64,000 nucleotides of DNA from Bacteroidota bacterium (GTDB taxonomy: Bacteria > Bacteroidota > Rhodothermia > Rhodothermales > Rubricoccaceae), in contig JBCBNX010000001.1 of the NCBI GenBank assembly GCA_039821555.1, forward strand, positions 298,576 to 362,575. Reading direction: 5' to 3'. The notes under the pieces were generated by a model. It had not been told where the DNA came from and did no database searches. It saw nothing but the letters and a program-made list of their open reading frames with translations. Both the position numbers and the translations under genes were made by a program. Shown here piece by piece: positions 52,197 through 60,818 of this stretch (position 1 is the first letter of the stretch; each line of letters opens with the position of its first letter).

Positions 52197-52735
52197 CGTG
52201 GCGACAGCAGCCCGTCGTCACGCATTGCTTGCACCGCGCTCTGTGCGACCTCGCGGCCGATCTCGGTACGCTGGCCTCGCCCTTTCTTTTGCGACGACGT
52301 CGTCGCGGTCCAGATCCGGCGCTGCGCGTCGACGCCGTAGAGCGTCAAGTTGATAGTGAACGCCTGCGTTGCTGCCGCCTTCTCGCCGAAGCGGGTCTGC
52401 GCCGTAACCGTCTCATCGCCGAGCAACATGCTTGTCGTCCCTGCAAAGAGCACGGCAGAGGCGTCAGCGTTCGCACCGATCTGAGCAATTCGTTCGGGCC
52501 GTGGGTCCCGCGAGGTTTCAACAACGACGACTTCGACATTGTCAGCGCTCAGCGACTCGCGGAGGACACTCACCATGCCCTCTCGCATAGCGGTATCCGG
52601 CACGTCGAGCATCACGGCCAGCCGCTCAATCGAGACCGTCGCGTCGGTGAGCATGCGCGACTCGGTGGAAGTTGACGCGCACCCGGCCAAGGCTAGGATG
52701 AGAACGCAAAAAGAGAGCAGGAGACTAGAGCGCAC
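52193..52735 (-). CDS. Lipoprotein of unknown function
   Basis: A 180-residue protein with a lipoprotein signal (FCVLILALAGC). The mature part resembles small periplasmic nucleation or assembly lipoproteins only in size; EIGREVAQSAVQAMRDDGLL near the end and NLTLYGVDAQRRIWTATTSS with alternating strands suggest a mixed alpha/beta domain. I do not recognise the family. The stop overlaps the ATG of the trpF-like gene. The start is at 52735. Confidence 0.7.
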   Translation of the reverse strand: MRSSLLLSFCVLILALAGCASTSTESRMLTDATVSIERLAVMLDVPDTAMREGMVSVLRESLSADNVEVVVVETSRDPRPERIAQIGANADASAVLFAGTTSMLLGDETVTAQTRFGEKAAATQAFTINLTLYGVDAQRRIWTATTSSQKKGRGQRTEIGREVAQSAVQAMRDDGLLSPR

Positions 52736-52783
52736 TGAGGTGGGCCAGATTGTAAGTGGACGACGAAAACGACAGCGCCGAAC

Positions 52784-54160
52784 CTACGCAAACTCAGCGG
52801 CCAACTCTTCAAACTCCGTGTCGAACAGCGCCGCGAGCGTTTCTGGGTCTTCGACGACGCCGCGGTCCGTGGCAATGCCGAGGCGCACGCCGCCTGCGTA
52901 GCTGAGGATGCTCACACCCATGCCGATGCTGCCGGAGCATGGCACCCAGAACATCATCCCCGTCATCTCGATGCCCTCGAAGTGGAGCGGCTCGCGGGGA
53001 CCCGGGACGTTGGTCATCACCGCCGAGTTTTTCGCGCTCAGGATGTCGAGGAGCTTGTCCTGGAGGACGCGCGGCGCGGCCCCCGCCGTCTGAAGCACCC
53101 CGAGCATCACAAGCGCTTCCGGCGTCACCTTGATGCGGTCCATGCGCGCTTTCAGGATCGCGAGTCGCTCGCGCGGGTCCTCCACGCCCACCGGGAGCAT
53201 CAGGAAAACGATGCCGAAGTAGTTGCCCAGCTTGTAGGCCTCTTCCAGCGGGCGCACATTGACTGGGACCGCCGCACCAATCTGCACGTCGTCCGTGGGG
53301 TCGCCCTGGGCGGTGAGATAGCGGCGGAGCGCGCCGGCGACCGCCGTGAGAAGGACATCGTTGACCTTGGCGTCGTTGGCCGCGCCAATCCGCTTCACGA
53401 CATCGAGCGAGACTTCCTTCGACCACGCCACGCGCTTAAGCGAGTTCAACTCGCCCTTGAACCGCGTCGGCGAATCTTCGGGGAGCAGCGCGAGCCGAGA
53501 TAGCGTGCCGCCGAGGCTCATGGCCTGCTTCGCCCGGTGGAAGAGGTGACTCGGGTTGACGGCCATCTTGACCGTGTCGCCGACGACCGTCCCCGCAACC
53601 TTGGCCGTCGCTCCGGCCGCATGCATCGCAGGCTTGAAGAGCGCCGTCAGCGGTGAAGGCTTGCCTTTCCCGCCGGGTTTCGAGCCACGCTCAGGATCGA
53701 AATACTCATCCGTCATCGAGAGCAGGACGTGGATGAGCGCGATGCCGTCGCCGTAGACGTGGTGGATGCGCCCAATGATGGCGCTCGCGCCGTCGACGTT
53801 CTGGACGAGGTGCATCTCCCACGGCGGCTTGCCGAAATCGAGCGGCGTGCTGAGGAGGTCGCTGGCGAGTGCTTGCAGTTCGGCTTTGCCGCCAGGGTTG
53901 GGCAGCGCTACCTCGTGCACGTGCTTTTCGATGTGGAAGTGCGGGTCCTTCTCCCAGCGCGGGGTCGCGTGTCGCCCCTTGACGCGCTGCTTGAAGCGCT
54001 CGAAGACGAGCAGCCGGTTGCTCACCATGCGGCGCATCGTCTCGATGTCCATCGTCTCACCAAGCAAGAGCACCCCAGAAATCGTGAACGGATTGGTCGG
54101 GGCTTCCATGCGGAGCCACGTGACGTCCGCGGTGCTCATCGGATACGATTTGACGGCCAT
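52784..54160 (-). CDS. Wax ester synthase / diacylglycerol acyltransferase (WS/DGAT)
   Basis: About 458 residues from ATG 54160 (MAVKSYPMSTADVTWLRMEAP). The acyltransferase active-site motif HHxxxDG is present as RIHHVYGDGIALIHVL near residue 145. VGAAVPVNVRP and LVMLGVLQTAGAAPRVLQDK and NVPGPREPLHFEG match the second half of the family, which makes triacylglycerol or wax esters from acyl-CoA. Membrane-associated rather than transmembrane. This suggests neutral-lipid storage in this organism. Confidence 0.9.
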   Translation of the reverse strand: MAVKSYPMSTADVTWLRMEAPTNPFTISGVLLLGETMDIETMRRMVSNRLLVFERFKQRVKGRHATPRWEKDPHFHIEKHVHEVALPNPGGKAELQALASDLLSTPLDFGKPPWEMHLVQNVDGASAIIGRIHHVYGDGIALIHVLLSMTDEYFDPERGSKPGGKGKPSPLTALFKPAMHAAGATAKVAGTVVGDTVKMAVNPSHLFHRAKQAMSLGGTLSRLALLPEDSPTRFKGELNSLKRVAWSKEVSLDVVKRIGAANDAKVNDVLLTAVAGALRRYLTAQGDPTDDVQIGAAVPVNVRPLEEAYKLGNYFGIVFLMLPVGVEDPRERLAILKARMDRIKVTPEALVMLGVLQTAGAAPRVLQDKLLDILSAKNSAVMTNVPGPREPLHFEGIEMTGMMFWVPCSGSIGMGVSILSYAGGVRLGIATDRGVVEDPETLAALFDTEFEELAAEFA

Positions 54161-54258
54161 ATCGAGTGGGAGCCGGAGAAACGGGGAGTGGGGGGGTCGG
54201 AGCGGTCGTGGCGCACGCGCCATCAGCAGCGCGCGTCAGCCGGGCAGGCAAACCTACG

Positions 54259-55353
54259 TCATCCGTCGAGAACAGCGAGTTGACCGCAGGCCGCGTCGAT
54301 GTCCTGGCCGCGGCTGCGGCGGACCGTGACGCGGACGCCCTCGTCCACGAGCACACGGATGAAGCGGTTGAGCGCCGCCTCATCGGTGCTGGTGAAGGCC
54401 GTGCCCTCGACGGGGTTGTACATGATGAGGTTCACCTTGCTGGGCGCCCACCGCGCCACGCGGGCGAGGTTGCGGGCGTCCTCGGGTTGGTCGTTGCGGT
54501 CGGCGAAGACGCAGTACTCGTAGGTCACTCGCTGGCCTGTGGTCCGGGTATAATGCTGGACGGCGTCCTTGAGCGCCGCGAGGTCGGTCTTCTCGGAGCG
54601 ATTGACGGGCATAATGGCGCTCCGCTGCCCGTCCGTAGGCGCGTGCAAGCTAATCGCGAGGCGCACGGGCGGAGCAGTCCCGGCCGCGATGTCGTCGGCG
54701 AGGGTGCGTATGCGTCGGGCGAGACCGACCGTCGAGATCGTGATGCGCTTTGAGCTCAGAATGAGCCCGTTGGGGTCGGTGAGCAGGCGAGTGGCCGCGA
54801 CGACGTTGCGATAATTCTGGAGCGGCTCGCCCATGCCCATGAACACCACGTTCGTGACGCCCTTGCCGAAGCGTTCGAGCGCGAGCGTGTTGAGATGGTA
54901 GACCTGGTCGTGGATCTCGCCGGGCGATAGATTCTGGTGGAAGCCCATCAGGCCCGTCGCGCAAAAGTGACAGCCCATCGCGCAGCCGACTTGGCTGGAC
55001 ACGCAGACCGTGAGCCGCTTGGCCTTGCCGGTGGCCTCGTCGAAGTCTGGAATAAGCACACTCTCAACGCGGCGGCCCGTACTCAGCGCGTAGAGCAGCT
55101 TGACCGTGCCGTCCGTGGCGACCTGGCGCTGCACCTCCTCGATCGTCCCGATGCACGCGACTGCGGCGAGTTGCTCGCGCATTGCCTTCGGCAATACTGT
55201 GATCGCTTCGAAGTGGGTCGCCCCTTTGCCGTAGAGCCAGCCGAACAGCTGTTTCGCGCGAAACGACGGCCAGCCCTGCTCCGCCACGAAGGCCGCGAGG
55301 CCGTCGCGATCGAGGGTCTTCAAATCGACGAGGGGGGAAGAGTCAGGTGCCAT
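54259..55353 (-). CDS. rlmN: Dual-specificity RNA methyltransferase RlmN
   Basis: A 364-residue radical SAM enzyme methylating C2 of A2503 in 23S rRNA and of A37 in some tRNAs. The iron-sulfur cluster motif is VGCAMGCHFCATG near residue 125-140, GEPLQNYRNVVAA follows, and the second methyl-transfer Cys is in RSRGQDIDAACGQLA near the C-terminus. The N-terminal HhH-like part begins FVAEQGWPSFRAKQLFGWLY. Length matches RlmN. Confidence 0.96.
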   Translation of the reverse strand: MAPDSSPLVDLKTLDRDGLAAFVAEQGWPSFRAKQLFGWLYGKGATHFEAITVLPKAMREQLAAVACIGTIEEVQRQVATDGTVKLLYALSTGRRVESVLIPDFDEATGKAKRLTVCVSSQVGCAMGCHFCATGLMGFHQNLSPGEIHDQVYHLNTLALERFGKGVTNVVFMGMGEPLQNYRNVVAATRLLTDPNGLILSSKRITISTVGLARRIRTLADDIAAGTAPPVRLAISLHAPTDGQRSAIMPVNRSEKTDLAALKDAVQHYTRTTGQRVTYEYCVFADRNDQPEDARNLARVARWAPSKVNLIMYNPVEGTAFTSTDEAALNRFIRVLVDEGVRVTVRRSRGQDIDAACGQLAVLDG

Positions 55354-55410
55354 GCCTCCACAAACCCATCGCGAGGACGCACGATCCGCGTTCTTGGCTT
55401 CTTCCGAGCG

Positions 55411-56190
55411 TCAGGCGGCGACGGTGGAGCGTCGCTGCACCGTCCATACGGCGAGGCCGACCATCGCCGCAGCAAACGCGACGGATAAGCCGAGCGCGAG
55501 ACTTGTCGGAAGCCCGGCCGCGCTCGGGGCGGCATCGGGCAGGTACAGGCCATCGCGAAGGGCCGCCACACCGTAGAAGGCAGGGTTGAGGTACATCACC
55601 CAGCGGACCGCCATCGGCACGCCCTCCGGCGGGAAGAAGGCGCCCGAGAGGATCCACATCGGGAGCAGCACCAGATTCATGATCGCGTGGAAGCCGCGTG
55701 TCGTGTCGAGCCGCCAGGCGATGGTGAAGCCGAGGGCCGTGAACGCCGTCGCCATCGAAACGCTGGCGAGCACGATCACTAGCAGGCCGACCACGCTCGG
55801 CGTCAGGCCGACGAGGGGCGCTAGCAGCAGAAACAACAGCGCCTCGGCCAGCGCGAGCGTGACACCGCCAGCCAGGTTACCCAGGACAATCGAGAGGCGC
55901 GACACAGGCGCCACGAGGGCCGCCTGCAACAGGCCCGTCTGCCGCTCTTCCACGATGTAGATCGTTGAGAAAATGGCCGTGAACAGCAAAATCAGCGCGA
56001 CGATGCCGGGGAAGAGGTACTCCAGATACGACACGTCGCCGCCGCCGGGCATCTGGAACGAGTCGTAGAAGCCGAGGCCGAGCAGCACCCAGAACGCGAG
56101 CGGCTGCACGAGCGCCCCGACGATGCGCGCGCGGTCGCGGAGGAACTTCTGAATCTCACGCTGCCACAGCGCGCGGACGACTCGGTACAT
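55411..56190 (-). CDS. ABC-2 type transporter permease
   Basis: A 259-residue protein with six membrane segments, starting MYRVVRALWQREIQKFLRDRAR. IYIVEERQTGLLQAALVAPVSR is the intracellular coupling region typical of ABC-2 permeases, and GAFFPPEGVPMAVRWVMYLNPAFYGVAALRDGLY is the conserved end. It lies 42 bases after its ATPase gene (56233-57201), same strand, so they form one exporter. Substrate unknown; position beside haem o synthase gives only weak grounds for a link to respiratory-chain assembly. Confidence 0.88.
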   Translation of the reverse strand: MYRVVRALWQREIQKFLRDRARIVGALVQPLAFWVLLGLGFYDSFQMPGGGDVSYLEYLFPGIVALILLFTAIFSTIYIVEERQTGLLQAALVAPVSRLSIVLGNLAGGVTLALAEALLFLLLAPLVGLTPSVVGLLVIVLASVSMATAFTALGFTIAWRLDTTRGFHAIMNLVLLPMWILSGAFFPPEGVPMAVRWVMYLNPAFYGVAALRDGLYLPDAAPSAAGLPTSLALGLSVAFAAAMVGLAVWTVQRRSTVAA

Positions 56191-56232
56191 GAAGGTGGTC
56201 TGACGTTCGGGGGAGAGCAGGTGCCGACGGAG

Positions 56233-57201
56233 TTAAAAAGCAGCGACCGAAAAAGCAGGGCGTTCACCCGTTCGTGCGACGAACACGTCTTCCAGCGTGG
56301 GGCGCCGGACGGTCGCCGCCACGATGCGGTCGCCCGCGGCCTCGTAGATCCGGCTGATCATCGAAGCGGGGTCGTCGTGATCGACGAGGACGCGGCGGCC
56401 TAGCACGTGCGCGGTGAGGCCCAGGCGATCGGTAAGCAGGTCGGCGAGCTTGTCGGCGTCGTCCGAGTCCAGCCAGAGAGCTTCCGTACCGAGGGTCGCG
56501 CGGAGTGACTCGGGGCTTCCCTGCGCGACGGCACGACCTCGGTCGAGGATCAGGACCTCGTCGCAGCGCTCGGCCTCGTCCATCAAATGCGTGGCGATGA
56601 GGAGCGTCGTTCCCTCCAAGCGTTGCAGTCGGGCGAGGGCGTCCCAGAGGTCGCGCCGCGCGATGGGGTCGAGGCCCGTCGTCGGCTCGTCGAGGAGGAG
56701 CAGTTTGGGGCGGTGGAGAAATCCCCGAGCGAGGTCCGCGCGTCGGGCAAGGCCTCCCGAGAGCGTCTTGACGCGGTCATCGGCCCGGCTCACGAGGTCG
56801 AACTGGTCCAGGATCGCGTGGATGCGCCCGTCCGCTTCGTCGCGGGGGATGCCGACGAGCGCCGCATGCACGCGTAGGTTCTCGGTGATCGTCAATTCCG
56901 CGTCGAGAGCGGGCTGTTGGAAGATCACGCCAAGCATCCGCCGGACGTCGCCCGGCTGGTTTGCGCAATCGTGCTGGTGGACGGCCGCCGTGCCAGTAAG
57001 CGGTCGCAGCAATGTCGAGACGATCCGAAACAGCGTCGTCTTGCCGCTTCCGTTGGGTCCGAGGAGGCCGAAGGTGGAGCCCGCTGGGACCGAGAAGGTC
57101 AGCCCATCGAGGGCCGTGTGATCACTGTACCGATAGACGAGGTCAGTGGCCTCGAACGCCGGGGACGCCGAGCGATCGGCAGCAGGTCGGGGCTGGATCA
57201 T
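56233..57201 (-). CDS. ABC transporter ATP-binding protein
   Basis: A 322-residue ATPase of the ABC-2 type. Walker A is LLGPNGSGKTTLF, the Q-loop region GVIFQQPALDAELT, the signature KTLSGGLARRADLARG, Walker B LLLLDEPTTGLDPIARR, and the H-loop LIATHLMDEAERCDE. A C-terminal domain of about 100 residues follows, typical of drug- or polysaccharide-exporter ATPases (DrrA-like). It is partnered with the permease gene that follows and preceded by haem o synthase. Confidence 0.93.
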   Translation of the reverse strand: MIQPRPAADRSASPAFEATDLVYRYSDHTALDGLTFSVPAGSTFGLLGPNGSGKTTLFRIVSTLLRPLTGTAAVHQHDCANQPGDVRRMLGVIFQQPALDAELTITENLRVHAALVGIPRDEADGRIHAILDQFDLVSRADDRVKTLSGGLARRADLARGFLHRPKLLLLDEPTTGLDPIARRDLWDALARLQRLEGTTLLIATHLMDEAERCDEVLILDRGRAVAQGSPESLRATLGTEALWLDSDDADKLADLLTDRLGLTAHVLGRRVLVDHDDPASMISRIYEAAGDRIVAATVRRPTLEDVFVARTGERPAFSVAAF

Positions 57202-57247
57202 GCGTGCACAGGACGTACGTGGATCTCGTCACGACATCGAGCACCGC

Positions 57248-58174
57248 CTAGAGATACAAGCGGAGCAAGTAGTCGACGACCACGAAGGTGAAAAACACCG
57301 GCACGTAGAGGATCGAGGCGAGCAGGAGGTGCTTCGCGCTGCGATTGGACGGCTCGCGAAAGAACGCAAACGCGGGGATGGTGAACCAGACGCCCAGCGC
57401 GAGCATGCCGAAGAAGTAGACCCAGCCGGTCAGTCCGAGTGCCGTAGGGACAACGCCTGCTACGAGGAGAAGGAGGGTGGCCCCCAGTGCCGCGGTCGCC
57501 GTCGTCGTGCCGGTCGGGTCGAGTCCAGGGAGCATGCGGAAGCCGCCGCGCTCGTAGTCCTCGCGGTACATCCACGCGAGCGCGTAGAAGTGCGGCAGTT
57601 GCCAAAGGAAGATGACAGAGAAGAGGGCCCAGCCCCCGGCCCCCATCCCATTGGTCGCGGCAGCGTAGCCACCGAGCGCCGGCAGCGCGCCTGGCACGGC
57701 ACCCACGATGGTGTTCCAGGCCGAGCGCCGTTTCAGCGGCGTGTAGACGAAGAGGTAGCCCAGCGACGTCATCAACGCAAGGCCTGCCGTGAGGTGGTTC
57801 ACCCAGATGCAGAGGATGCTCAGGCCCACGAGGTCGAGCGCCGTGCCGTATGCGGCCACGAATCCGAGACCGAGGCGCTCGCCGGGCAGCGGTCGGTCCC
57901 GCGTGCGACGCATCTGCGCGTCGTGCTTCCGCTCGATGAGGTGGTTGAGCGCACCGCTGCCGCCTGCGGTCAGAAACACACCAACGAGCAGGGCCACGAG
58001 CGTGCTCATGTCGATAGGCGTGGCTCCCAAGCCAACGAGGTAGCTCGCCGCGGCCACGACGACCACGAAAAGCGAGATGCCGGGCTTGAGCAGTTCCTTC
58101 AGGTCCAGCAACGTTGTCCGAGCATCGGACAAGCTCGTGTCAGGTGCGGGCAGGACCTTCGCGCGGACGCTCAT
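57248..58174 (-). CDS. ctaB: Protohaem IX farnesyltransferase (haem o synthase)
   Basis: About 308 residues from ATG 58174 (MSVRAKVLPAPDTSL); the frame is open to 58213. It is a polytopic UbiA-type prenyltransferase that adds farnesyl to haem for the terminal oxidase. The prenyl-diphosphate motif is NHLIERKHDAQMRRTRDRPLPG, with the first Asp of NDxxDxxxD read as Glu, and the second loop is WMYREDYERGGFRML. Nine or so membrane helices are visible. It links with the haem operon in this window. No cytochrome oxidase genes are seen here. Confidence 0.94.
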   Translation of the reverse strand: MSVRAKVLPAPDTSLSDARTTLLDLKELLKPGISLFVVVVAAASYLVGLGATPIDMSTLVALLVGVFLTAGGSGALNHLIERKHDAQMRRTRDRPLPGERLGLGFVAAYGTALDLVGLSILCIWVNHLTAGLALMTSLGYLFVYTPLKRRSAWNTIVGAVPGALPALGGYAAATNGMGAGGWALFSVIFLWQLPHFYALAWMYREDYERGGFRMLPGLDPTGTTTATAALGATLLLLVAGVVPTALGLTGWVYFFGMLALGVWFTIPAFAFFREPSNRSAKHLLLASILYVPVFFTFVVVDYLLRLYL

Positions 58175-58296
58175 GGGCGGGCCAAGTGGGGTGGGAGTGA
58201 ACCGTGCAATCAAACGCTATCTCTCGAACGCGTTCCGTCAAGAAACCGGGAGAACCCCGCGCGGGCCGTGCGAAGATGCCCTAGCCCTGAAGACGG

Positions 58297-60594
58297 CTAC
58301 CGGATCACCACCACCGGCGTCGTGCGGACGGCGCCGGTGCGCGCATCCTCTAGGCGAAGCGCGTAGAACCCAGGAGGGAGTCCGCGTAGGTCCACCGCGA
58401 CGCTCGGTTCAGCCACCGCTGCCAGTGTCCGAACGACCCGGCCAAGCACGTCGAGCACGTCGAGGCGAGCCTCGGCCCCAGCGGGTAGCGCGAGGTCGAC
58501 CCGGACGAGGCCGGCTGAGGGGTTGGGGTAGGGTGCTCCGAGCGTGAGGGCAGTCGTGGGTCGCGGCGGCGCGTCCGTGTCGGTCAGGCGCGCGCAGGCC
58601 TCGTCCGCGTCGTCGGCATCGAACAACGTCGTGCGGACGGCGTCGGGGTTGGCCCCGGCATAGGCATAGCAGCTGGGTAGGCAGTCGGCGCGTGCACACG
58701 GCGGTGCATCGAGCGCCGTGCGCGGGTCTGCGTCGAAGGTATAGCGCCCCCACGCGTCAGGTTGCCAGAGATCGTCGTAGGCCGCATCGTCCCAGGGGAG
58801 CAGCGCATTCGCGTCCGAGGCATCCGTGCCCATCGTCGAGCGCCACTGGTCGAGGTCGTTGGTTGTGCCAAAGATCCAGTCTTGGTCGAGGGCGGCGATA
58901 GCGAACGCTGCGTGCGAGGCGTCGGCCGGATCCCCCTCGTGCGACAGGATGTGGTTGCCCCGCAGCGTGTTGGTGCGCACGACGGCTAGCCGGCGGCTTT
59001 CGAGCTGGATCTCGTAGCCCTCGCCGCCGATGAACCCGAGGTCGGGCCTGTTTGAGAGGGTCGCGTTGCCAAGGATAAGGTTGTTGTCCACCCGTGAGTT
59101 GTGGACCTGATCGTCAACCTCGGCGAGGTCGCGGATGTAGAGCCCGTTGCCCTCGTTGTTGACGATAGTATTCCAGACGAGGGCGTTGTTCGAGACGGCC
59201 TGGAGCAGGAGGCCTGAGCCCGAGGCATCGGTGGCGAAGACGCTCGGCCGGACGGTGCGCGCGACGACGTTGTGCTGGACGAGGTTGTGCTGCGCGTTGA
59301 GTTCGAGAAAGACGCCCGCGAACCAGTTGCCGAGGAAGTAGCTGCCCTCGACGACGTTGTCGAAGGCGTCCGTGTCGAACCACAGGCCAGGCCCCCGGTT
59401 GCCCTCGGCGCGGAGCCGACGGACAAGGTTGCGCGACGAGAAGACGAGCTTCATGCCCCCCGCTTCCCAGCCGATGTCGTAGCCCCGTGCGTTGTTGTAG
59501 CGGACCGTGTTGTCGATGAAATAGCAGTCGTTGCAGACGCCCTCGAAGCCGATCTGACCGTTGTACTGCGCGACGCTGTGCTCCACGAAGTGTCCGCTAC
59601 CGGCATTTGTCCGGTCGGCACCCATCTGGAAGCCGATGGCCGGGTGGAACTCCGTGGTGACATATTCGAAGCGAGAGCCTGCGCTCCCGGGGCAGATGGA
59701 GCCTTGCGTGGGGTAGTTGTTCGTGTGCCGGAAGATGAGGTCGCGCACGAGAAAGTGGCCCGGCGAGTCCGGCGAGCCACAGCGCTGGAACAGGAATTCG
59801 GCCCCGGCATCTACGTCAGGCTGAAAGCCAGACGGGCGGACGCCGAGCATCGGGCGGATGTCCGTGAGCGGCCGGTCGTTCATCGCGCGGTGGAACTGGA
59901 CGTAGAGCGTAGGCTCGCCGGTGACGGGGTCAAACTCGGCGAAATATGAGCCGAAGCGCTGCATGCCAGGGTCAGCCATGCTCGCGCTGACGTCGGCGCG
60001 TGTGGCGACGGGGAGAAGGGGGTGTCCATCCCAGAGCGCCACGCCCGCGGGGCCCTCGTCAGCCAGCGCACCTGAGACCGGCTCGCCCGATTGCGCGACG
60101 AGGAGGAGGCGATTCATGACGTGCGCTTCCGCGATGGGGTTGGCCAGCGGGTTGCCGTTCTCGTCGGTGTTGAAAGGCGGATAGCCCATCGACGGCCAAG
60201 GGATGCCCCGTTCCGCGAGACCGCTCTCGGTCCAGCGCCAGATCCAGGTGTCGCCCTCTTTCGTCCAGCCGTCCGGGATCGGCGTTGCACCGGAAATGAC
60301 CACGAGGCCCTCGGCGCCCGGGGCGGGCTGGAAGGCGATCGGCGCCTCGGCCGTGCCGCTTACGCTCGGGAAGATGGCTTGGTAGTAGACGCCGCGGCGC
60401 AGGAGGATCGTGTCGCCGGGGCGGGCCCGGGTCGCAGCCTCGGTGATCGACGCAAAGGGACGTGCCGCCGAGCCATCGCCATCAGGCTCTGCGTCTGGAG
60501 CGACGTAGAGTTGGGCGTTGGCTGACGTGACAGCCAGGACCGTGACCAGCACGACCAGGACACGAAGGGGGACCTCGTACAGAGACAAGCGCAT
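58297..60594 (-). CDS. Secreted right-handed beta-helix protein with T9SS sorting domain
   Basis: About 765 residues from ATG 60594. A signal peptide (LVVLVTVLAVTSANAQ) leads to a DUF1565-like start (DGDGSAARPFASITEAATRARPGDTILLRRGVY) followed by parallel beta-helix repeats (residues about 280-530), with Asn ladders such as NNALVWNTIVNNEGN. The C-terminal Por domain has LGAPYPNPSAGLVRVDL, ARLDVLDVLGRVVRTLA and LPPGFYALRLED. Such helices are common in polysaccharide lyases and epimerases, but I cannot place it in a catalytic family. It is divergent from sdaA. Confidence 0.88.
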   Translation of the reverse strand: MRLSLYEVPLRVLVVLVTVLAVTSANAQLYVAPDAEPDGDGSAARPFASITEAATRARPGDTILLRRGVYYQAIFPSVSGTAEAPIAFQPAPGAEGLVVISGATPIPDGWTKEGDTWIWRWTESGLAERGIPWPSMGYPPFNTDENGNPLANPIAEAHVMNRLLLVAQSGEPVSGALADEGPAGVALWDGHPLLPVATRADVSASMADPGMQRFGSYFAEFDPVTGEPTLYVQFHRAMNDRPLTDIRPMLGVRPSGFQPDVDAGAEFLFQRCGSPDSPGHFLVRDLIFRHTNNYPTQGSICPGSAGSRFEYVTTEFHPAIGFQMGADRTNAGSGHFVEHSVAQYNGQIGFEGVCNDCYFIDNTVRYNNARGYDIGWEAGGMKLVFSSRNLVRRLRAEGNRGPGLWFDTDAFDNVVEGSYFLGNWFAGVFLELNAQHNLVQHNVVARTVRPSVFATDASGSGLLLQAVSNNALVWNTIVNNEGNGLYIRDLAEVDDQVHNSRVDNNLILGNATLSNRPDLGFIGGEGYEIQLESRRLAVVRTNTLRGNHILSHEGDPADASHAAFAIAALDQDWIFGTTNDLDQWRSTMGTDASDANALLPWDDAAYDDLWQPDAWGRYTFDADPRTALDAPPCARADCLPSCYAYAGANPDAVRTTLFDADDADEACARLTDTDAPPRPTTALTLGAPYPNPSAGLVRVDLALPAGAEARLDVLDVLGRVVRTLAAVAEPSVAVDLRGLPPGFYALRLEDARTGAVRTTPVVVIR

Positions 60595-60707
60595 GGCGGA
60601 GGGGACAGCCAACAGGGAGGGCAGACGCCTCCCGACAAACGAAAGGCCTAGCATACTTCTGGGGCTATGCCCTACACAAGACGGTCCCGCTGCGTGGCAT
60701 TGAGGGC

Positions 60708-60730
60708 TGTTGAAAACGCTCGTTTCAACA
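60708..60730. promoter_or_regulatory. Perfect inverted repeat in the divergent region before sdaA
   Basis: An 8-bp palindromic pair, tgttgaaa (60708-60715) and tttcaaca (60723-60730), separated by 7 bases, lies between the divergent beta-helix gene and sdaA (about 90 bases before the latter). The half-site shape suggests a dimeric regulator operator; which regulator is unknown. Confidence 0.45.
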
Positions 60731-60818
60731 CCAAGCCCGCGCAGTGAGGCCGTCGCAGCGTACGTTCCATGCTGCTCAGCACTGCCACAGCCTTTCGTCC
60801 CCATCCGGTCCCTCGGCC

